Source: a bacterium
Lineage (GTDB): Bacteria; KSB1; UBA2214
Direction: 5' to 3'
NCBI GenBank assembly: GCA_029560815.1
Contig: JAKQKF010000041.1
Location: 1 to 10,630, forward strand
DNA length: 10,630 nt
In this document: positions 5,113 through 10,630 of the stretch, piece after piece
Layout of the letters: each line of letters opens with the position of its first letter
Numbering within the stretch: the first letter of the stretch is position 1
The notes under the pieces: model-generated
Seen by the model: the letters and a program-made list of their open reading frames with translations, nothing else
What the model was told of the DNA's origin: nothing
Databases searched by the model: none
Made by a program: the position numbers and the translations under genes

Positions 5113-7896
5113 TCAAGCCTGGCCGACTGCAGGGGCGGGGCCGATGAGGCGCAGGCTGTCGAGACGGAGGCGGGCGCTGCGCAGCGAATCCAGCAGGAGC
5201 TCTTTCTCCGTGCGCAGGACGGCGATGGCCTCATCCGGAGGCGCGCCTCCGCGGGAGAGCGCGTGCAGCCGCTCCATCTCCTGATCCAGCGTCCCGGCGG
5301 CGCGGTCTGCGGCGGCTTGAATGATCTCGCCGCCCAACTCTTCGGCCTGCTGCTGCGCAGCCGTCAGTAGGCCGGGCAGCAGCTCCAGCCTGAAAGTGTC
5401 CTCCCTGACCAGCCGGGCATTGGCATCGTTGCGGGTAGCGGCGGAGAGCTTTTGCATGGGCCAGGCGGCGGAGCACTCCTCCAGCAGTTCATTGGTCACG
5501 ATCCGGATCGGGGTCGGCGGCAGAAATCGGTCGGGGTGGGTGCGCTGATGCTTGATGCACTCGAGGATAAAGACCGTCTCCAGCAGCAGTTCATCATCGG
5601 CCAGCGTTTTGAGCGTGCAGACGGCGCAGTTGCCTTTCTCGTGCCCGAGCATGAGGTCAATCGCGCCGATGACCATCGGATGGTCCCAGGTGAGGAATTC
5701 AATATCCTCATGGCTGAGGGCCATGCGCCGGTCGAAGGTGATCACCAGCTGCTCGCGCTTGAGGGCGGGCAGAGGAAAGCCGGGCTGCGACAGCAGGGAG
5801 AGATTCAGCTGCCAGGTGCGCTTGCCTATCTCTTCGGGGATAATGCCATAGAGGTCGAAGATCCTGATCATCAGCTTTTCGAGTTCGCTGGCTTCGTCCA
5901 TGCCGGCGATGGAATTTTGCAGGGCGCGGGCCTGCTCCGGCCGGCAGGAGTTGAGGGCGAGCAGCCGGTCCTGACCTTTCCGCAGCATCGCCGCGATTTC
6001 CTCACGCAGGGCGCGGGTGCGGCCGATGAACTCATCGATTCCTTCCAACCGGGGGGCGGCCATGCGCTCATGCAATTCCGCGCCCAGGGCGGAATAGATC
6101 TTGTGGGCGCCGGGCAGATGGGCGGCGAAGGCGTCCAGCCCTTCATGATACCAGCGCACAAGCACTTCCTGGCCGCTGCCGGAGAAAAAGGGGACGAGGA
6201 TCTCGATCGTCTCGCTCTGGCCGATGCGGTCGAGGCGGCCAATGCGCTGCTCGAGCAGTTCGGGATCGGGGGGCAGATCAAAGAGGAAGAGGTGGTGGCA
6301 GAACTGGAAATTCCGGCCTTCGCTGCCGATCTCCGAGCAGATGAGCAGGCGCGCCCCGTCGGCGTCGGCGAACCAGGCGGCGTTGCGGTCGCGCTGCAGC
6401 AGCGAGAGATGCTCATGAAACAACGCCATCTTGATATTGATCAGCTTTTGCAGGGCCGGCGCGATGGCGCCCGCCTCTTCCGGGGAGTGACAGATCAGCA
6501 GCACCTTGATCCTGCGGTGCTGGCGCATATATTGAGCGAGCCAGATCAGGCGGGGATCGTCGCGCAGGTCCGGGGGCTGGCCGGCCTCCCCGCTCCGGTC
6601 GCCTGGCGCCCCTGCGAGGGGGATCAGCTCCACACGGCGCGCCGGAAAGTCGTTCAACTCCGCACGGGTATTCCGAAAGACGGCGCGGCCGGTGCCGGTA
6701 CGGTCGACTACTTCGGCGATGAACTGTTCGCGTTTCGACTCTTCCTCCCGCAGCAGCCGGGCGAGTCCGGCGCCTTCCCGCTCCGCCCAGGCCGGCGCGA
6801 GCGTGGCAAGCCGGCCTTCCTCCCGCGCGGTCAACCGCTCCATGGCGACGACTTTGTTGAGGATGGCGACCTGCCGGGCGTACTCCTGTTCCTCCTTTTC
6901 AAACTCTTCCAGATCGCGGTATTTGGCCGGATCGAGCAGCCTCAGACGGGAGAAATGGCTGGCCCGGCCCAACTGTTCAGGTGTTGCGGTTATGAGCAGC
7001 ACGCCGGCGGAGGCGGCGCAGAGCGAGCGCGCCAGATCGTAGGCCGCTCCCGGATCGACCAGATGATGGGCCTCATCGATCACCAGCATGTCCCAGCCAG
7101 CCGCCGCGGCCAGCGCCCCCCATTCCGGACGGCTGGCCAGCAGCTCCACGCTGCAGAGTACCAGCTGATCCTCGAGAAAGGGATTCTCATCGGGCTGCAC
7201 AGCGAGCAGGGATTCGATCTGCTCCTCATCGTAGAGGCGGAAGATAAGATTGAAGCGGCGCAGGAGCTCGACAAACCACTGGTGCACCAGCGGTTCGGGT
7301 ACCAGGATGAGGACGCGGTTGATGCGGCCGATAGCGAGCAGCCGGTGCAGGATAAGGGCGGCCTCGATGGTCTTGCCCAGACCGGTTTCGTCGGAGAGGA
7401 GCACCCGGGGATCAGGACGGGAGGAGACGGTGTCGGCCACATAGAGCTGGTGCGGGATCAGATCGATGCGGCCGCCGAGGAGTCCGCGCAGGGGGGAACG
7501 GCGATAGTGGTAGCGGTGGCGCAGGGTGCGGTAGCGCAGCAGGTATTCGGAGTTGCTGTCGATATAGAGGTTGAGCAGGCGGTCGCGCGGAGTATTAAAG
7601 CTGATGGTATCGGCGAGCATCTCCTCGCCCGCGCCGACCGCTTCACCGCTGTAGCGCAGCAAGCCGTTATGCTCTTCGGCGGCGAGGACGACAAAGGCGC
7701 TCCCGTCGCGGAGGGTGACGGTATCGCCGGGGCGGAAGATCACGCGGCGCAGGGGGGCCGATGCGATGGCGAAACTGCGGGTGCAGCCGCTGGCGGGGAA
7801 ATCAATGGTGATCACGCGGCGGTCGGCAGCAGTGACCGTTCCCAGCCCCAATTCGGGCTCCATCTCACTGATCCAGCGTTGACCGATCTTGAACAT
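5113..7896 (-). CDS. rapA: RNA polymerase-associated SNF2-family ATPase RapA
   Basis: RapA binds RNA polymerase and uses ATP to recycle polymerase stalled after transcription. This protein has 927 residues against 968 in E. coli and resembles it along its whole length. The N-terminus (FKIGQRWISEMEPELGLGTV, 2-21) matches the RapA N-terminal domain, which fixes the start; AGGA lies upstream. The ATPase core shows Walker A GLGKT (172-176), VPEPLVHQW (199-207), DEAHH (274-278), TATPEQLG (303-310), CSEIGSEGRNFQF (520-532) and QRIGRLDRIGQ (550-560). RWYHEGLDAF (581-590) and the long C-terminal region with FLPPTP and a final leucine-rich helix are RapA-specific. The stretch at 335-440, between the two helicase lobes, is the most divergent. 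It is a single gene, convergent with csp (stop codons about 100 bases apart) and divergent from the aldolase. No clear T-tailed terminator is seen after it, only a GC stem at about 5088-5106. Confidence 0.95.
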   Translation of the reverse strand: MFKIGQRWISEMEPELGLGTVTAADRRVITIDFPASGCTRSFAIASAPLRRVIFRPGDTVTLRDGSAFVVLAAEEHNGLLRYSGEAVGAGEEMLADTISFNTPRDRLLNLYIDSNSEYLLRYRTLRHRYHYRRSPLRGLLGGRIDLIPHQLYVADTVSSRPDPRVLLSDETGLGKTIEAALILHRLLAIGRINRVLILVPEPLVHQWFVELLRRFNLIFRLYDEEQIESLLAVQPDENPFLEDQLVLCSVELLASRPEWGALAAAAGWDMLVIDEAHHLVDPGAAYDLARSLCAASAGVLLITATPEQLGRASHFSRLRLLDPAKYRDLEEFEKEEQEYARQVAILNKVVAMERLTAREEGRLATLAPAWAEREGAGLARLLREEESKREQFIAEVVDRTGTGRAVFRNTRAELNDFPARRVELIPLAGAPGDRSGEAGQPPDLRDDPRLIWLAQYMRQHRRIKVLLICHSPEEAGAIAPALQKLINIKMALFHEHLSLLQRDRNAAWFADADGARLLICSEIGSEGRNFQFCHHLFLFDLPPDPELLEQRIGRLDRIGQSETIEILVPFFSGSGQEVLVRWYHEGLDAFAAHLPGAHKIYSALGAELHERMAAPRLEGIDEFIGRTRALREEIAAMLRKGQDRLLALNSCRPEQARALQNSIAGMDEASELEKLMIRIFDLYGIIPEEIGKRTWQLNLSLLSQPGFPLPALKREQLVITFDRRMALSHEDIEFLTWDHPMVIGAIDLMLGHEKGNCAVCTLKTLADDELLLETVFILECIKHQRTHPDRFLPPTPIRIVTNELLEECSAAWPMQKLSAATRNDANARLVREDTFRLELLPGLLTAAQQQAEELGGEIIQAAADRAAGTLDQEMERLHALSRGGAPPDEAIAVLRTEKELLLDSLRSARLRLDSLRLIGPAPAVGQA

Positions 7897-7991
7897 GGTT
7901 TTCCTGATTCTCCAGCGCGTATCAACCGGTGGCGACCGCGGCGCAGAGCGCGCAGCCGACGCAAGATCCTCCCCCGCTGGATCGCTTAAAA

Positions 7992-8020
7992 AATTTAATG
8001 TTAATTAAGGTGGAAAACAA
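7992..8020 (-). promoter_or_regulatory. rapA: candidate rapA promoter
   Basis: On the minus strand TTGTTT (8020-8015), 17 bases and TAAATT (7997-7992) lie in the only strongly AT-rich patch of this intergenic region. It predicts a leader of about 90 bases. The -35 match is weak and the -10 matches 4 of 6 positions. Confidence 0.4.
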
Positions 8021-8198
8021 GCACTTTCACCTCCGGCGGAGGAAGGAGGGGAGGCGGTCGCCTGCACAGGGCCGGATCCTGCGGGCCGGAGAGGACCCCG
8101 ATCCGCTTTTCGCACTGGCCGGCATGGTGAGGAGGTTTTCCCAGGCGGAGTTTGCGGGTGTTGGCTTGACCCGATCCAGCCGGGCCCCGACTTAAAAC

Positions 8199-8227
8199 TT
8201 GCTTCTTTTACGGGTGTTTGGTACATT
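8199..8227 (+). promoter_or_regulatory. candidate aldolase promoter
   Basis: TTGCTT (8199-8204), 17 bases and TACATT (8222-8227) predict a leader of about 30 bases before the GTG start. A TTGACC further upstream (8166-8171) has no good -10 at proper spacing. Moderate to weak support. Confidence 0.35.
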
Positions 8228-8267
8228 GGTTTGTCCAACCGGCAACAACATCAACGGAGGTATGATC

Positions 8268-8945
8268 GTGGCCAAATCCGTGGAAAAACTGAAATCTGAA
8301 ATTATCGAAGTGGGGCGGCGCATCTGGCTGCGCGGCTACGTCGCCGCCAACGACGGCAACATCAGCGCGCGTATTGACAGCAAGCGCATTCTGATCACGC
8401 CAACCGGGGTGAGCAAGGGATTCCTCAAGCCCGCGGATCTGGTCGTGGTCGATATGCAGGGGCAGCCCGTGGCCGGCAAGACCAAACCCTCCTCGGAGGT
8501 GCAGATGCACCTGGCCATCTACCGTGAGCGGCCGGATGTGCAGGGCATTTGCCACGCCCATCCCCCGACCGCCACCGGCTTTGCCGTCGCCGGCATCCCG
8601 CTTGATGCCTGCGTCCTGCCTGAGGTGATCATCACGCTCGGCAGCATCCCGGTCATTCCCTACGGCACCCCGGGCACCGCCGGGATCTATGCGCCTCTGC
8701 TGGAGCGGGTCAGGGAGCACGATGCCTTTCTCCTCGCCAACCACGGGGCGGTCACGGCCGGCGGCGATGTTCTCAGCGCCTATCACAAGATGGAGACCCT
8801 CGAGCATTTCGCCTGCATCACTCTGGTCGCCCGGCAGCTCGGCCGGGTCAACGTTCTGAGCGAGACGGAGGCGGAGGAGCTCTATGCCCTGCGGGAACAC
8901 TTCGGCGTCACGGTCTCCGCCAGAGGCAAAGCGCGCAAAAAATAG
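8268..8945 (+). CDS. class II aldolase/adducin family protein (fuculose-1-phosphate aldolase type)
   Basis: This is a zinc-dependent class II aldolase of the FucA/AraD family, which cleaves or isomerises phosphorylated sugars (FucA splits L-fuculose 1-phosphate into dihydroxyacetone phosphate and lactaldehyde). With the start used here it has 225 residues, close to E. coli FucA (215). Visible sites: GNISARI (30-36, phosphate and substrate loop), TPTGVSKGFL (44-53), SSEVQMH (75-81) with catalytic Glu77, HAH (96-98) and NHG (159-161), giving the three zinc histidines 96, 98 and 159. I chose GTG at 8268 because GGAGGT sits 6 bases upstream of it; the in-frame ATG at 8262 touches that ribosome binding site and is too close. 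It stands alone between a divergent rapA and a convergent transporter. The exact sugar is not determined: no kinase or isomerase lies nearby, and the family includes several specificities. Confidence 0.9.
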   Translation: MAKSVEKLKSEIIEVGRRIWLRGYVAANDGNISARIDSKRILITPTGVSKGFLKPADLVVVDMQGQPVAGKTKPSSEVQMHLAIYRERPDVQGICHAHPPTATGFAVAGIPLDACVLPEVIITLGSIPVIPYGTPGTAGIYAPLLERVREHDAFLLANHGAVTAGGDVLSAYHKMETLEHFACITLVARQLGRVNVLSETEAEELYALREHFGVTVSARGKARKK

Positions 8946-8971
8946 TTATCAATCCAAATCGCCGGCAGTAG

Positions 8972-9011
8972 AAATAATAAGCCCTGGGTAGATGCCCAGG
9001 GCTTATTGTTT
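8972..9011. terminator. long bidirectional hairpin terminator between convergent genes
   Basis: AATAAGCCCTGGG (8976-8988) and CCCAGGGCTTATT (8995-9007) form a perfect 13-bp stem around TAGATG. Four more pairs, one of them G-U, extend it to 8972-9011. The AT-rich outer arms act as a U-rich 3' arm on both strands, so it suits the aldolase (+) and, less directly because of distance, the transporter (-). Confidence 0.85.
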
Positions 9012-9150
9012 GTGCGGCCACTCCTGCCGCCAGCCGGCGCGGAGGAAGCGTTATTTCTACAGAGGCCGGAGCGAGCCGGAGGGGCTTTTCGTTCCGGCTT
9101 ATAACGGCCGGCGGAGAGAGCGGGGGCGGCCGGCAGGTTCTTCCCCTCCG

Positions 9151-10548
9151 TCAGCTTTTCATGTTCGGCAGCTGGAGGCCATAGCCCTTTTTACGGTCCT
9201 CCGCCTTGAGCAGCAGGGCGAAGATCAGTGAAACCACGCCGATCAGCGCGAAGACGATCATGGGCAGGGTATAGTTGTAGCGGATTGGCGCCTGCTCCCC
9301 CGCCACGGCGGGTGCAATGACGCAGTATTTGTCGAGCATCCAGCCGATGAATGCCGGCACGCTCATCAGGGCGAACATGTTCTGGATGTAGAAGATGAGG
9401 GCATAGGCGCTGCCCAGCCGTTTCTCGGGGATGATCTTGGCCAGGGAGGGCCACATCGCCGAGGGAACCAGGGAGAAAGCGATGCCGAGGACGATCATCA
9501 GCAGGACGGCGACGATCCAGTGGCTGAGCGCCGGCAGGGCGAAGAGCGAGTGGACGAGGATGATCAGAACCGCGCCGATGATCATGATCGTCGCCCCCTT
9601 GCCCTTGCGGTCGTAGAGGTTGCCGAAGAAGGGGGTGAGCAGGATGGTGCCGAAAGGCAGCAGCCCGGGGATGAGTCCTGCGAGGTTCTCGGAGACGCCA
9701 TATTTGTCAATCATCAGACCGGTGGCGTATTTGAGAAAGGGAAAGACCGCTGAATAAAAGAGCGCGCAGAGAATGGCCAGATACCACCAGCCGCGGCTGG
9801 AGACGATGGCTCCGATGTCGCTGAGGTGGAACTCCTCATCGGCGGATTTGACCTCGTGTTTGCGGTGGGCGGCCAGCGAGGCATCGAGTTTCTTGTCGTT
9901 AAAGGTGTAGACAAAGTAAGCGAGCAGTCCGATGCAGAGCATGGTCGCCGAGATCAGGATGGGGGCGCTGACCGTGCCGAAGGCCTTGGAAATGGGCAGA
10001 GAGGTGGAGAGGGCCAGGGCGGTGCCCATGCGGGCGATGGCCAGCTGCAGTCCCATGGCCAGGGCCAGTTCATGCCCCTTGAACCATTTGACGATCACCT
10101 TGGAGACGGTGATGCCCGCGACCTCTACGCCCACACCGAAGATGGCATAGCCGAAAGCGGCCATCCAGACCTGCGCCGGGAAGGTCCAGAAGAGGATGTT
10201 CCAGCTCTGGCCGTCAAGGCTGTGGGTGGTGATGGCCCAGTACTTGGTGAGCGCCCCGCAGACCATGATGGCGGCAGCCGCCAGGCCGGTGAAGCGCACC
10301 CCCATCTTGTCCAGAATGATGCCGCCGAGGATGAGAAAAAAGAAAAAAACGTTGAACCAGCCGTAGGCCCCGGTGTACCAGCCGTAATCGGTGGCGCTCC
10401 AGCCCAGCTGCTTCTGCAGCATGCCCTGCAGCGGGGCCATGAGGTCCGCCATGTAATAGCCGGCGAACATCGTGAAAGAGACGATGAGAAGAGCGGTCCA
10501 GCGGGCCGCTTTGGAATCCTTGAGGAGCTGATGGCCTTTGGCGGTCAT
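9151..10548 (-). CDS. major facilitator superfamily transporter
   Basis: This is a 465-residue inner-membrane transporter with about twelve hydrophobic helices in two halves. The halves are joined by a polar cytoplasmic loop (about residues 217-245: charged, Lys- and Glu-rich). MFS motif A is seen between helices 2 and 3 as LDKMGVRFTG (79-88), with a degenerate repeat in the second half (GNLYDRKGKG, 309-318). The opening RWTALLIVSFTMFAGYYMADLMAPL recalls bacterial relatives of the MFSD1/NarK-like groups, but the substrate cannot be named. Starts at TTG 10614 or ATG 10587 would extend it by 22 or 13 residues, but a good promoter overlaps them (10586-10614), so ATG 10548 is preferred, although its ribosome binding site (GAGAAT) is weak. 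It is a single gene, convergent with the aldolase; the shared neighbourhood is not evidence of a shared pathway. Confidence 0.9.
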   Translation of the reverse strand: MTAKGHQLLKDSKAARWTALLIVSFTMFAGYYMADLMAPLQGMLQKQLGWSATDYGWYTGAYGWFNVFFFFLILGGIILDKMGVRFTGLAAAAIMVCGALTKYWAITTHSLDGQSWNILFWTFPAQVWMAAFGYAIFGVGVEVAGITVSKVIVKWFKGHELALAMGLQLAIARMGTALALSTSLPISKAFGTVSAPILISATMLCIGLLAYFVYTFNDKKLDASLAAHRKHEVKSADEEFHLSDIGAIVSSRGWWYLAILCALFYSAVFPFLKYATGLMIDKYGVSENLAGLIPGLLPFGTILLTPFFGNLYDRKGKGATIMIIGAVLIILVHSLFALPALSHWIVAVLLMIVLGIAFSLVPSAMWPSLAKIIPEKRLGSAYALIFYIQNMFALMSVPAFIGWMLDKYCVIAPAVAGEQAPIRYNYTLPMIVFALIGVVSLIFALLLKAEDRKKGYGLQLPNMKS

Positions 10549-10585
10549 GGTATTCTCGCAAAGTTTGGGTTGGATTATTTCGCAC

Positions 10586-10614
10586 ATAATAGTTAAATTG
10601 GCGGAGAATTGCAA
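10586..10614 (-). promoter_or_regulatory. sigma70-type promoter of the MFS transporter gene
   Basis: On the minus strand TTGCAA (10614-10609, 4 of 6) is followed by exactly 17 bases and TATTAT (10591-10586, 5 of 6). It predicts a start of transcription near 10579 and a leader of about 30 bases to ATG 10548. It overlaps the upstream alternative start codons and so helps to choose the translation start. Confidence 0.65.
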
Positions 10615-10630
10615 GACGATTTTCGCGCCC

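Larger units (their letters stand above)
7897..8267. other. divergent rapA/aldolase intergenic region
   Basis: These 371 bases separate the divergent rapA and aldolase genes. I see no credible gene in them. They hold candidate promoters for both directions (7992-8020 minus, 8199-8227 plus). Between these lies a short palindrome, CCTCCGGCGGAGG (8030-8042), running into a purine-rich stretch up to about 8057, in which GGAGG-like words recur without a start codon in place. Confidence 0.6.

Noticed and set aside
4737..5234. Minus-strand open frame of 165 codons across csp and its terminator
   Set aside because: It runs through the csp terminator in reverse and overlaps the rapA 3' end; it has no recognisable domain, and csp on the other strand is certain.
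5452..7989. Plus-strand open frame of about 845 codons opposite rapA
   Set aside because: It is exactly antisense to a clear RapA protein; it has no domain signature, is rich in low-information Gly/Ala/Gln/Glu runs, and arises because GC-rich codons leave few stops on the other strand.
7929..8195. Short open frames on both strands (7929-8195 plus, 8005-8238 minus) in the rapA/aldolase spacer
   Set aside because: They overlap the candidate promoters, lack ribosome binding sites and show arginine/serine/proline-rich noise without motifs.
8262..8267. ATG at 8262 (or an even earlier start at 8199) as the aldolase start
   Set aside because: The GGAGG ribosome binding site ends one base before the ATG at 8262, too close to use, and 8199 lies inside the candidate promoter; GTG 8268 has ideal 6-base spacing.
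8968..9060. Insertion-sequence end or miniature transposon
   Set aside because: There is no target-site duplication, no transposase and the arms are short; a terminator explains most of the symmetry.
10549..10614. N-terminal extension of the MFS transporter to TTG 10614 or ATG 10587
   Set aside because: A good -35/-10 pair overlaps these codons, so they should not be transcribed, and the extra residues resemble no transporter N-terminus.

Overview
The window reads as an ordinary chromosomal segment of a GC-rich bacterium. The genes have GC-rich codons, and AT-rich blocks sit only in the promoter regions. Promoters look sigma70-like (TTGACA/TATAAT type). A full-length RapA protein and a three-subunit (pntAA/pntAB/pntB) proton-translocating transhydrogenase are present. 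No ribosomal RNA or other strong taxonomic marker is visible. The gene set does not look like a typical enterobacterium, and an uncultivated or deep-branching Gram-negative-type lineage is only a guess. I see no mobile element, CRISPR array, tRNA, rRNA or phage gene.

Layout from left to right. (1) Positions 1-1186, minus strand: a strong promoter (1158-1186) drives a small two-helix membrane protein with a possible bacterial PH-like domain. A class I SAM-dependent methyltransferase follows downstream and runs off the left edge. (2) Positions 1314-4434, minus strand: the pntAA-pntAB-pntB operon, with gaps of 17 and 8 bases between genes and a hairpin terminator after pntB. (3) Positions 4288-4808: an AT-rich 521-base intergenic region holding the divergent control regions of pnt and of a cold-shock gene, with several inverted repeats. 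(4) Positions 4809-5062, plus strand: a CspA-family protein with a strong intrinsic terminator. (5) Positions 5113-7896, minus strand: a RapA orthologue, the SNF2-family ATPase that recycles RNA polymerase. (6) Positions 7897-8267: the divergent rapA/aldolase control region. (7) Positions 8268-8945, plus strand: a zinc-dependent class II (fuculose-phosphate type) aldolase. (8) A long bidirectional hairpin at 8972-9011 separates it from (9) a convergent major facilitator superfamily transporter (9151-10548, minus), which has a good promoter at 10586-10614.

Functional links. The pnt genes form one complex that couples hydride transfer between NAD(H) and NADP(H) to proton movement across the membrane. 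The cold-shock protein and RapA both act on RNA or transcription but are convergent and independently transcribed. The aldolase and the transporter are also convergent, so they are not an operon. No convincing new multi-gene system is visible. The most interesting details are a PntB whose NADP-phosphate-binding Lys-Arg-Ser is replaced by Asn-Leu-Asp, and a csp leader containing a terminator-like hairpin with an alternative pairing partner near the ribosome binding site.
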